The position numbers and the translations under genes were made by a program. The notes beneath the pieces were generated by a model. That model worked only from the letters and a program-made list of their open reading frames with translations. It had not been told where the DNA came from and searched no databases. From positions 165,147,226 through 165,211,225 of the forward strand of contig OV884011.1 in NCBI GenBank assembly GCA_930367205.1: a stretch of DNA of 64,000 nt, written 5' to 3'. Shown one piece after another: positions 13,413-23,440 of the stretch (within the stretch, counting starts at the first letter, position 1; each line of letters opens with the position of its first letter). This DNA is from Acanthosoma haemorrhoidale. Lineage: Eukaryota; Arthropoda; Insecta; Hemiptera; Acanthosomatidae.

Positions 13413-14016
13413 GTTCGAGTCACAAGTAACTTCCGTTTTTTTATCAGACATTTATTTTGCTCTCATTAAATAACGAAATTATATTAATTTATTACGTATT
13501 CACCACTATTATCTATAACATTCTCCCATCTTCCTGACAGTTTATGAATTCCTTCCTTGTAAAATGTGGTATACCTCTTGTTGATTGTCGTGGATTTTGC
13601 TCCAATATTGCCATTAAAAGGTTGTCGTCAAAATCGGAAGGACGTCCCGCCCTCGGTTCGTCTTTTAAGGTCGTATCTCCAGAATGGAATTTTATAAACT
13701 AATTTCTAACTGCCCGATCAGTTATTAGTCCTTCACCATATACACTGCATATTTTTTCAGCTGTCACCCTAGCACTATTGCCTTGTTTGAATTCCCAAAG
13801 CATTACTTGACGAATATGTACTTTTTGAATCTCCATTTCAGAGGTTAAAAAATAAAGTTTAACGTAATGTGTATCACACAAAACATTTGACAAAAGACTA
13901 ACTGAAGCTTCGTCTATATAGTGAAAACAAAAACTTGTTGTCATGGTAACTCATAGCGGGTAGATACGAACAATAGATTCTACTTAGCTGCCTCGGAAGT
14001 TACTGATGACTCGACC
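13413..14016 (-). mobile_element. Internally deleted mariner transposon (about 604 bp) with both TIRs
   Basis: The terminal inverted repeats are visible. The left end 13413-13435 (starting GTTCGAGTCA, ending AAGTAACTTCCG) pairs with the reverse complement of 13994-14016 with only a few mismatches. The flank is TA on the left (13411-13412) and TG on the right (14017-14018), fitting a mutated TA target duplication. Between the ends, on the minus strand, lie the start and the very end of a mariner transposase. The central catalytic region is missing, so the copy is non-autonomous. It resembles the deletion derivatives that seed MITE families. Confidence 0.87.
13505..13836 (-). pseudogene. Mariner transposase, N-terminal DNA-binding part fused to C-terminal tail
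   Basis: Translation starts at the ATG at 13836 (MEIQKVHIRQVMLWEFKQGN) and runs through the first helix-turn-helix (AEKICSVYGE...RAVRN). A TAG follows exactly where mariners have Trp (RAVRN-W-F). The same frame then reads on as FIKFHSGDTTLKDEPRAGRP and SDFDDNLLMAILEQNPRQST, the linker and start of the second HTH. It then jumps, with a frame change, to the extreme C-terminus (FYKEGIHKLSGRWENVI, DNSGEYVIN, stop). A full mariner transposase is about 345 residues; roughly 140 remain. The DDD catalytic core is entirely absent. The HTH block and terminal block match the mariner family by motif; the subfamily is not assigned. Confidence 0.87.
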
Positions 14017-14057
14017 TGATAGAATTATTTGTGAGTTTCGTGGACCATGCACTGATT

Positions 14058-14069
14058 ATGGGACAAATT
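14058..14069 (+). repeat. 12-bp target-site duplication, left copy
   Basis: ATGGGACAAATT, identical to 15866-15877. The two copies exactly bracket the RT-less LINE. Confidence 0.93.
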
Positions 14070-14430
14070 GGGGGGGGGGGGTAAAATGGGTAGGGTAATG
14101 GAAAGACTAGAGAGGGAGACAGGTGCGGGGGTCTCCTGTACTCGTAGTGGAGGAATCAAGCAATAGTGCCCTACTCACTGCTTGTGAACTCCCAGTCTGA
14201 CCTATCCCTACCAACGCCTACTGCCACCTCCAAGTGGTACCCCCTGGGGAGTCCGATGGACTCGCGGACGACAGAGGCGGGATCTGCCCATGGAATCCAT
14301 GTGGAGATCTCCTAAACACCCAAGCCAAGTGTAGAGGAGTTCGAGCTGTGGTCGAATGGCAGGGGGTGTATAAAAATGCACTGTCTCTAATAAACCTCCT
14401 TGGGGCACCAGGCGCACCCCATTGTAATAA

Positions 14431-15567
14431 ATGCCCTCTGCATGGAGAGGGAGCAGTACCTGCAGAGTAACTTCCCCCACATTCGTGGGAACAAAAATTA
14501 ATGTTTTGACCAACAGTGAGGATATGGAGGAGCTGGTCAGCTTGATCAGCGGAGAGGACTCAGCCCAGGGGCCTTCAATGGACCTTGGCGCTGAGGTAGT
14601 GGACGACGAAGCCTCTATGAGCTCGCTTGCGATGCTTGTAGAGGAGGTAAGCGGACTGGTAATGGAGTCAGAGAGCTTGGCGCCTGGTAGGGACGCTGCA
14701 TCCAAGGATGTAGGCGAGACCTGGGGATGCTAGTATTGCATCCTACGCGATTGCTGCCGGAGGAAGCAGGGTGGTGATTATCCCTAGTGGATATCTGTCC
14801 ACTCAGCTGACGAAGGAGAATTGCGAGGAAATGAAGGGCCAGCTGATGAAATTTGTCGATCAGCTGGAAGAAGAGAAAAGGACACAGGCTGAATTCAGCG
14901 GAATTTACCCACATGTGGGAGCCTGTGTCATAGTCTGCGACAACCAGGAGACCAAGGACTGTTTGTCGACTATAGTACCCAATTTTAAAATCAGCGGGAA
15001 TCAGGAGCTCCGTGTAGGAAAGGTGGAGGAGCTTCTTAAAACCGTGAAGGTAGGAACCTTCATTACAGGAGAAATGCCTCTGGAAGGACATTTCATGAAG
15101 AGGATCAGAACCCAAAACTCTAGGGTATCTGATATTGGATTATGGAGACTCCTGGGCACCAAGGTGGAGAAGCATGGCTTCTTCGCGATCCTGTCTACCC
15201 AGAGACTAGTATGGAATACCTTGAGAAGCGGAAGCTTATGCTGAACTATGGGTTCACTAAGGTCGCTGTCAGGGTGTTGGATAAGAAGAAGCCGCCGAAT
15301 GTAGTACAGGAGAGGAAGGCGGCTGACAAGGTGGAGGAGGCAAGGAGCGATCCCGAGGTGGAGGAGTCGAAGGGGATCGCTACGACGAATTTGCCTACTC
15401 CAAAGGATGGCCCCAAGGCAAGGACTGTGGCGGCTGCGGGGGGTGGCCCCGTGGTGGGGGCTGGGGGGCGCGCTAGGTCTGGGCCCTCTGTGATGGGGAG
15501 GCCTGGGTTTGGCGCTGTATCCCGGCGTCCGCCTCGGGGAGGCCCTCTGGGGACCAGCAGGCACTGA
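14431..15567 (+). pseudogene. LINE ORF1 with DUF4780-type domain, two frameshifts
   Basis: Frame 1 (14431-14733) encodes an acidic leader (MEELVSLISGEDSAQGPSMD). Translation then has to shift to frame 2 at about 14730, where SRVVIIPSGYLSTQLTKENC begins a DUF4780-like domain that runs through GIYPHVGACVIVCDNQETKD and RTQNSRVSDIGLWRLLG. It then shifts back to frame 1 at about 15200 (MEYLEKRKLMLNYGFTKVAV) and ends in a Gly/Pro/Arg-rich tail. DUF4780 occurs in ORF1-type proteins of arthropod retrotransposons, where an RNA-binding role is presumed. The two shifts make the copy non-functional as read. The C-terminal G/R-rich part (15420-15560) is GC-rich compared with the rest of the window. Confidence 0.75.
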
Positions 15568-15582
15568 TCATGGTGGGATAGT

Positions 15583-15778
15583 GGGATCACCAATCTGTAG
15601 ATTCTGCAAGAAAGAGGGAGAAACGGCACGTCATATAATATGTGACTGTGATAACTTAGCTAGAAGGCGATACTCTCATTTTGGTAGTGATCGCATTGTA
15701 GACCCCAAACTATGTGAACTGATCGATCCATTCAGTATCCTCAGATTTGCAAAGGCCGTGGGCCTGTCACATATTTAG
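15583..15778 (+). pseudogene. C-terminal Cys-rich end of LINE ORF2
   Basis: Reads SPICRFCKKEGETARHIICD then CDNLARRRYSHFGS, ending at the TAG after GLSHI. The C-x2-C...ET-x2-H-x4-C pattern is the typical zinc-binding end of ORF2 after the RNase H domain in LOA/R1/I-type LINEs. Endonuclease, RT and RNase H are absent upstream: the preceding codons belong to ORF1. The deletion junction therefore lies near 15560-15585. Confidence 0.8.
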
Positions 15779-15865
15779 GACAGAGACATGGACGGCGCAC
15801 AATAGGTCTCAGTGAGGCCGCGGTGCACAAATGTCGGAACAAATAATAAAAAAAATAAAAAAATA

Positions 15866-15877
15866 ATGGGACAAATT
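15866..15877 (+). repeat. 12-bp target-site duplication, right copy
   Basis: ATGGGACAAATT, identical to 14058-14069; it follows the A-rich tail directly. Confidence 0.93.
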
Positions 15878-16486
15878 TGTTTTTGAGTCTTTTGAATTTT
15901 TCGAAATATTTAAAAAGTAGTTGAAGCCAAAAAACAATAACTTCATTCAAAGCTACTGATAAGAATCCGTGTGAATTTTTTAATACTTATTAAATGATTA
16001 GTATATTAATCAAAAAAAAAATTGTAAACCATATTGTTAAAAAAAAAATATATATATATATATAAAGCTGAGATATTGAGAAAATTATCTATTGAAATCT
16101 GACTGTACTGCAATAATAAAACAAATTCGATCGTTAGATCTAAAAACTTTGTTTTTTTCTGAGCATCTAATGAACTTGAAGTTCGACATGCAATCAATTT
16201 AGTATATGACTTATATAGTAAATGAAAGAAAATAACATTATTATAACTATAATAGGGGCGATAGGTCTTCAACACTAATATATATTAGGCATTTATTGTT
16301 CTTTAAATTATTGTTAACAGAACATTCGGTAGTTTTGGTCTGAAATATTTCGTTCAATTCGTTAGGAATCACCTTGTTACCAAAAATTCACCTTTTTGGC
16401 TCAAAGGCAATAAATTTGGAACTTCTGTTGCTGATTGCTAAAAAATGTAAGAAAAAACTATGGTTTGTTTTTAATTTAGGTCTTTT
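15878..16486. other. AT-rich stretch with an (AT)n run
   Basis: No coding signal. An A9(TA)n run lies at about 16040-16066. Confidence 0.6.
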
Positions 16487-16491
16487 ACATG

Positions 16492-17183
16492 TGTCGGGTT
16501 GTCACTAGGAGGTGCCTGATCACCTAGCCCTGGTGACAAGTGAAAATTGTTTGAGTTGATAACCTGGACAATCGTTCCAGGACGGCGTTAATATCTGACT
16601 CCATTTTATGATAGGGATGTTCCCCGACAATGCACTATGTTCAAAAGAAGAGGTACAGAGGTTTCATAAAGAATAAGACATGTTCAGAGTTCGAGCAGGG
16701 GCCCGGCAGCGTAACAGGTACAAGGCACCAGAGGGTCTGCAAGGAAGCTGAGAGACAGGGTGATGGGCTCAGAGGTGCTGAAGAGAGAGTAGGCTTACAG
16801 GGCGAAACCCCCTGGTTTAAACATTATTTCCCCTTCCTACCGGAAGGTGGAGCCGGCCTGAAAGGGGTATGTTTATGATGTGACACCTGCACCTCTGTCA
16901 CATGACACGTGACCGGAGATAAGGGTCGCTTAGTTTATGGCCATTTAAGGCATGCAAGAGACTCACCCATTAAGGCTTATGAGAGGCGCCCCTAGGTCTA
17001 CAGGGTCTGTTTTATGACGGCCAGGTAGCTTTTAAGCCGGTGCACCTGCTGTTACCTGACTTGTTACGACTGCCGGCCCATGCGTTTATTGCTAGACTTT
17101 TACTATGATCCACATTATTACAATACATTATATATGCACTAGATTATAGGGTGATTTAACTTAAGTAGTTAGCGGACGCTACA
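16492..17183 (-). mobile_element. Solo LTR, family C (copy C1), TSD ACATG
   Basis: Read on the minus strand it starts TGTAGCGTCCGCTAACTAC and ends TAGTGACAACCCGACA, giving the TG...CA ends of an LTR. The 5-bp word ACATG flanks it on both sides (16487-16491 and 17184-17188), the duplication size usual for Ty3/gypsy and Bel-Pao elements. No internal retroviral-type coding sequence adjoins it, so it is a solo LTR left by LTR-LTR recombination. On the minus strand it contains several CATAAAAC-type A-rich words and, near its 3' part, ATCCCTATCATAAAATGGAG at the place where the 47-kb copy has AATAAA. Confidence 0.87.
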
Positions 17184-18046
17184 ACATGGTAATATCTCGT
17201 GTCGTGTCAAACCTTGTATGTAACCTCTACCTAATGCGTAAGACTGGGAGGCCTACTTGACCTCTCCTACTTGTACTACTCAGGCGTGCAATTGGTTTAA
17301 ATATAAAACTAATGGAGTTGATGACCTGAGGGTTTCCTCTGAAGAGCCGTAATAGATCCCACAAACAAACTAACTACGGAGAATACATCCGGAGATGTGA
17401 CTTGAAAAATCTAAAAACCATGAGATACCGATTTTTGTTTCTGTTACTTTATTTCAAAATTTGAGCTCGATTGAATAAGTTTTACGACCGTAATCGTAAA
17501 TACGTACAGACAGGAAAAAAGACAAGTATGAAAATAGAACCATTTCATTCGAGAAAGACAACTATTACAAGACACTCATGATAACTTGACGAATTTCCTC
17601 GCCCTCGGCAGGAAAATACCGCTTTTCATCTCATCTCATTGCAGCGGCACTTAAAAGGAATTTTCCGTTTAATCAAATTACAACTCGATAAAACAAACGA
17701 GTCCGTTGGTCGTGTTTGTCTTCCACTTTCGCCCTTCACAACTTCATCATAATGTCAATATAATTTTCAGGCTCCCTCTATTGTTTTTACACTAAGATAA
17801 AAGTGATTTCGTATAATTTAGTTCAGTTGTTCAATTATTAAAACTGAATAGAATGCTTTATTACTCTTGAAACTGTAATGAACCTCTTGAATAGGATTTG
17901 GTTTCTATTCATGATCTTTGGTTTTGACTATGTTTGAACTCGAAATGTATAGATAATACCATATGATTGTAACTATTAATATACCCCAATGACTCTAGTG
18001 TTTTGGCGACAAATCCCTTACTGCAATTCTTTATTTATATTTTATT
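17184..18046. other. Unassigned stretch; contains repeat F1 (17479-17620)
   Basis: Besides the F1 repeat listed separately, nothing is recognised. Confidence 0.5.
17479..17620 (+). repeat. Dispersed repeat F, copy 1
   Basis: About 142 bp closely matching 19599-19748 in the same orientation. Shared words include TTTTACGACC, AAAAAGACAAGT, ACTATTACAAGACACTCATG and CCTCGGCAGGA. The family is unknown. The two copies lie on either side of solo LTR C2. Confidence 0.88.
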
Positions 18047-18051
18047 ACTAT

Positions 18052-18948
18052 TTTCGGGTCGTCACGAGGGGGGTGCCTAGTTATCCTAGCCCTGGTGACC
18101 AAGTGAGGGTTGATTAAGTTTATGACCTGGACAATCGTTTCATGACGTGTCTTCCTATCTGACTCTATATTTGATAGGTATGTGCCCCGACAATGCACTA
18201 TGTTCAGGAGAAGAGGTATAGGGTAGGTAGCTTAGGTAGTTTGTGTGGTTTTGGAATGACCACGAATTCACAATCGGCATCTGAGGGTAGGCGAAATCCA
18301 TCCGGATCCCAAAGGCAAGTTTGAACCGGAAAAATGTAGACTAAATCGCCGTGGGGAACACTGCTTGGTAAGTTTGCAGGGCCACGACAACCGTTGTCCA
18401 CTAGGGAGAGGTCTTTCCCAAGGAAGTGCTACCTTTAGCAAGAGGAAGGCAGAGATTCCCACTAGGAAGGTGTGGGGCCTGACAACGCCGGACTAAAACG
18501 CAGAGGTGAGAAGAGAGAGATGCAGAGCTTTTCATAAATGAGGAAGCCAAGTTTTGAACATCAGTGCAGCCGCAAGTCATCAGTTAGAGAGTCGTCGGGA
18601 GAATGATTTACAGACCCAAACTGCGAGTCTTATAATACCCAGCTGGCTTCGTTGGTAGCCAATCATAACAGGTTTTATTGTACCCAATGCCAGCTTAGTA
18701 TGCGGTGACCTTTTGTTCTCGACAGCCCTAGGCCTGGCCTGGTCTGGGTCGGTTTTACTACCTGCTATGGGTAGCGGGTGAAAATCCCCAGTGTTTAACT
18801 AATTGACTTGCAGCAGCGTCTTTATTATTTACAACATTTACAATGATTTATAGTTCGATAATGTTATTTACATTTGTTTAAATTAATTTACAATATATAT
18901 ACAATAGAGTATAGGGTGATTTATCTTATGTAGTTAGCGGTTGCTACG
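18052..18948 (-). mobile_element. Solo LTR, family C (copy C2), TSD ACTAT
   Basis: Related to C1 over both ends (minus strand: TAGCAACCGCTAACTACATA at the start, GTGACGACCCGA at the end), with a longer, diverged middle. The terminal bases are each changed by one substitution from TG/CA. The 5-bp word ACTAT directly flanks both ends (18047-18051 and 18949-18953). Its middle (18630-18780) matches the reverse complement of 32220-32400. No internal element sequence adjoins it. Confidence 0.82.
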
Positions 18949-18953
18949 ACTAT

Positions 18954-20010
18954 TATTACTACTACTAAAATATATATATACTATTATTCTTGCTATATAT
19001 TTTATTAAATTATATATTATTTTATTAACAAGCTTATTCAATCTAAAAAATATGGGATCTCGCATCAATAATTTTATTTATTTATTATTTTTGTATATCA
19101 TTGTAAATTAAGAAAATTAGATAGTCCAAATCCTATTGGTGGTGAGTTAACTCAGTAAGTAACTTATTTGGCTTACAAATCACAATCGTACCGGGAGTCA
19201 TGCACAATACTTTGAACAAAAATTGGGGTGTGTGTTTTATATTATCATTGCAACGTGCGAACGATAAATATAACGTCAAATGGAAAGGAAAAGATGTCGG
19301 TGTAAGTGGCAGTCAGTAATAATGATTTTTTTAAAAATGCTCTAGTACATTCCAGTCTCCAATTTAAGATTGAATTTTTTTTTTAGCGATATGAATATTT
19401 CTTATCAATTGTTTACATTCCGTATTTTCGAGATACTGCTAATTTTTAGTGGTCCTTGAGGATTAAATAAATGGGTCTTGTTACTAGTTGAAACATTATG
19501 CACACTGGAACTACTAAATTATTGTTGCTACTCTAACAATATTCAAGAAATCTTTAATGGTCAGGAAACAAGTAATAGATGTAAAATATATAAGTTGTAG
19601 TTTTACGACCATAATCGTAAAATGTAAATACATACAGGCAGGTAAAAAGACAAGTTTGAAAATAGAGCCATTTCGTTCGAGAATGACAACTATTACAAGA
19701 CACTCATGATAACATGACGAATTTACTCGTCCTCGGCAGGATAATACCTTAGTATAAAAGTATATATTACTTGAGTGCCATAAGAATCGTTAGTGTCACT
19801 TATCTGTGAGTGAGCAAATGGACATCGTTATTGTTTGTTAATTAGCCACGAACGGAGTTCAATCTGGCAGTGGAACAACTCAACCATATTTGTCTTTAAC
19901 CAGATAACCAGTTTCCTCATACCATCGTATCAACGGACCAATATCTGCAGGCTTCCGACCGGCTAACATTGGCATCAGTTACCAAGTCTATAATTCATTT
20001 AAAATAGATG
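18954..20010. other. Unassigned stretch; contains repeat F2
   Basis: AT-rich, with no other recognisable feature. Confidence 0.5.
19599..19748 (+). repeat. Dispersed repeat F, copy 2
   Basis: Direct-orientation partner of 17479-17620, with scattered substitutions and small indels. Confidence 0.88.
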
Positions 20011-20021
20011 GTATATATGTG

Positions 20022-20084
<63 letters not shown>
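20011..20084. repeat. (TA)n microsatellite
   Basis: About 70 bp of TA with a few interruptions at the left end. Confidence 0.96.
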
Positions 20085-20088
<4 letters not shown>

Positions 20089-22359
20089 AACGTTAATCGC
20101 CGGCGGTTAAGATAGATAAAAAAAAGAATAAGGAAAGAGGGAAATGCACCGACACACTCCGACTCCAGTAAAAGACTGCTTTATTGTTGATGATAATCAG
20201 ACATACTTAGGATCATTGGTTGTTTACATTCCATGATCGTATTAGTATTCGACATAGTCAGGCCTCTGGCTTCAGCTTATATATATAGAACAATAGAATT
20301 TTTCGTTTTTAAAAAAAAATGTAATTTTAATATTAATTAAAGGTCTTTAGTTGTTATATGTTTTAGAAATCATCTTTTTAAATACAGTCCATTAAAACCA
20401 TTATAGTTTAAGGTATTTGAGTTGGTAATAAACCAAACAAACCTTAAATTGTATACTTTAGTTTACTGCTTTATAAATAATATCAACGATGTCGGGAGAT
20501 GTAGGTGAATTTATTATTATTTTTATGAATTTATACTGTGCAGTTTAAGGCAGTTACTCCTGGAGGTGATAGATATTCCAGGATGACAGTGCATACTACA
20601 AATGTAGTTTGACGACCGACAGCTAGGCTAGATAATAAACAATTGAGCTGAAGTTCTCATTGCTGTCCAGTCAGATTTATAAGATTAACATTTCGGACCT
20701 ATCAGCTCATTTATTCTCCAGTAATTCCAGTACAGTCACACAGCAGGCAGATTGTTCGCACTCGTTTCAAAGTACAGCCTGCCCTCTTCGGCGTCGGCAA
20801 TAGGAATGGCCCAAATCAATTAACTCTAAAGAGCCATTTTCCCGAACCAATTTGGAGTACAAACAGAAGCCGGACCTGAACATCATCAGAGAGGCCGCAG
20901 TCTGCAAACAATTTCATTAGAACAAATGTTTGCCGCCTGATTGTTTTAGGACGAACTGACATCATTTGGAGTCGGCGTGAACCCGTATGTTTATGAACGC
21001 ACTGAGTAGCTGAGCCCGTTTGTCAGTTTTGTTTGCTCTCCTACGGGAGGAGAACCGGGGGTGGGGGGATTGAAACTAAAAACAATGTTATTGTTGTACC
21101 GCTGATACCTATTGCCTCCATGAAGCAACATCTTCTCTAATAGACCTATCCTCGCTAAAATAAACATGTTTATTCTTTATTGGAATAGTAGCCGATATTT
21201 ATTTTGTATTTCAAGCAATGTGCCAATACAAGGGAAGGTAGGCAGCATTTAATGGCCCATTTAAATACATCTCACATATACTATTAAAGGAATATTATTG
21301 TAAATCCCGCGATTTTAGGATTTTATTGCTTCAAAATGACATAAACATGTTTTTATGTTTATGATGTGCGGTCTAGGGAGTATTACGTGAAGGATCCATT
21401 TTAATTACTAAATAATAACATAAAGACCTTAACTTCCTGGTACGCTATTAAGACTTTAATGGACTGTAATAACGAAAATCCATCGATATTAAAGGCATTA
21501 ATTTAGCGAGGAAGTTTTATTTGATGACTCCTTTAGAGATAAAAGCATCTAATTCAGTTTTAATTATTAATTACTTGATATTCCTAATAAGCATCTTATA
21601 AACCTTTACCCATTATTTATTTCTGACTTCAATCCCGATGGGTCTTTAAACATTGAAATGCCTGAAAATGAAGAAGCCAACGTTAATCCTCAATCAAAAA
21701 TATAAACGTTTCAGGAATGAAGTTTTAAAATTGGAATTAACATTATAGACAATTCTCGTGACAGTGGTTTTATTCTCTGATATTCTAGATGAACCTGGTG
21801 GGGTCCGGCCTCGTAAGGGAGAATGAGTGCATGACAACACTTGCTTTGGCTCCGTCTGACAACTATAATTAGATCTTACCTCACCATAAATGTTGCACAA
21901 TGGATTGATATGATAAAAGCACGTTACACATTATACGTGCAGTATAGGAACCTTTTAGGCAGCCCATTACACCACTGTCAAGGTACAATGTGGGGGTACA
22001 TGATGGCTCCCCAAGTGCTCCCATTCTTGACCGAGTCAGTAATAGGACTGAAGAGGACAGTGAGAGGCAGTGGGTGGGAGGCCTCCAGGCAAATTCCCCT
22101 AATCCGGCCCCTTCCCTTTCCCAGCGGGACCATTAAAGCCATTCCTCTTTCCCCAAATTGACCCCACCTCGAGGGACAGAATTGTTTAATGACCTGTCAA
22201 AAAGACTTTAACCCCACAGCCGATTACTCCATCTTAATGTCGTCCAGATTAGAGGAACTTTAGCCCCGGCTGCTCCAGGCATATGTGCCTCTCAACCACA
22301 CCGCCAATTTAACTCCGCTTTGCCTCTGTTTAATAGCGTATGGATAGGAAAACGTTGCT

Positions 22360-22394
<35 letters not shown>

Positions 22395-23025
22395 TTCTTC
22401 AAAACGTCCAACAGACCAAAAAAAAACACTAGACTTACATAGTAACCGTAAGATTTTTATTTTTATTGGAGTGATCAATATACAGTTTCAATATCAATAC
22501 AGCGTTATTAACAAAAATATAATTAATCCGAAGTTTTCAAGGCTAAAAATGACTTGATCAACACAGTGTAATGACTACTCTGTGGCCTTTTAGGTCGCAC
22601 GTGGAACGTTTGCCTCCAAGGAGAATGGGCCATTTTCATGTTTGAAATTATTTTTCTCCTTATCCTACGAAATACATTTAATAAAATTACACTCAATTCT
22701 ACTGATCTGAACCAGGGGGAGAACTTGTTTGCTTTTCAGGTTTTTGAGCGGCACTTCAGATTTCATAGAGCACGTTTGGTTCCGAACACTAGACAGGATT
22801 TCTTACAAGTCATAGTGGCTATTTAAACATCAATGGACTGTGCTGATGGGTGATATAATATTGATAGGCAGTATCTTTTTTAACCACCTCCTCTCATTAG
22901 TTCTCTCACCAGACACTTAAGTGCTCAGGCGATTAATTAAGATATACAGTCACTGTGTTTGATAATATTAAGGTCGAGATATTAAAAACTAATTGCTATG
23001 CTGATTTTTTATTGAATTATCCTTC
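20085..23025. other. Unassigned stretch; possible conserved noncoding DNA
   Basis: No element recognised. Two segments (20640-21060 and 21780-22330) have higher GC and more complex sequence than the surrounding AT-rich DNA. The open frame 21841-22161 has no recognisable motif. A (CT)n run lies at 22362-22392. Confidence 0.4.
22362..22392. repeat. (CT)n microsatellite
   Basis: About 30 bp of nearly perfect CT. Confidence 0.96.
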
Positions 23026-23440
23026 TTTTTTTTCCCCAATTCCTTAAAAACAAAGACCACAATTTTTTATTTACTACAGATTCTTAGGCGAATCTATCTA
23101 CATATCACATTTTATATGTCCTGTACCATCGGTACATTACATACAAGGTCTGAATCGGTATAAAAGGTATATAATCAATACAATTACAATGATACACAAT
23201 GTACTTGGCTTCATTGACATGACTTTACAAGGCTTACCTTTTTGATCAAACAAAAAAAACTTAAAACTAACTTAAATACTAATTCTTAACCTAATTTTTC
23301 CCCGACAGCCATCGATTCGGGAGGGGTGGTGGGGTCATAGTGTTAAGCACTGGATGAACTCGCCCACCGATGGCACATCAAGCAACGGGTGCAGGTCGGC
23401 CTTCTTTAACCTCTCCAGAGAAGTATGTCGGACCACTTTG
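23026..23440 (-). mobile_element. LINE family B, eroded 3' end
   Basis: Reverse-strand copy collinear with 60760-61170. Shared words include the 3'-UTR blocks TAATTCTTAACCTAATTTTT and CTTTTTGATCAA, and the C-terminal ORF2 region (GGGAGGGGTGGTGGGGTCAT). About 45 bp is missing near 23350 compared with the 61-kb copy. The 3' end is marked by a T-run at 23026-23035. No open frame remains. Confidence 0.78.

Larger units (their letters stand above)
14070..15865 (+). mobile_element. RT-less LINE: ORF1 plus ORF2 tail, complete insertion with 12-bp TSD
   Basis: A complete 1.8-kb non-LTR insertion. It begins with a G-run and a purine-rich leader (14070-14230), carries a DUF4780-type ORF1 (about 14431-15560), then goes straight to the last 65 or so codons of an ORF2 (about 15583-15778). 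A short 3' UTR and an (A)n/TAA-rich tail follow (15838-15865). A perfect 12-bp TSD flanks it, so it moved as this unit or was deleted afterwards. A full element would carry an ORF2 of 3 kb or more with endonuclease, RT and often RNase H; all of that is missing. The TAA-type tail and the Cys-rich ORF2 tail fit the I/LOA/R1 group, which is an inference. It parallels ORF1-only LINE derivatives such as mammalian HAL1. Confidence 0.88.

Noticed and set aside
14208..15629. Long minus-strand frames (14208-14705, 14615-15115, 15001-15564, 15246-15629)
   Set aside because: They are antisense to the LINE ORF1, whose plus-strand motifs are recognisable and whose GC-rich codons keep the other strand open.
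12373..20290. Possible homology between the segments after the (AT)n runs at 12.37 kb and 20.08 kb
   Set aside because: Only short shared words such as CTTTATT; not above chance.
21841..22161. 106-codon plus-strand ORF in a GC-richer segment
   Set aside because: I recognise no domain and see no splice or start support; kept only as part of the unassigned stretch.
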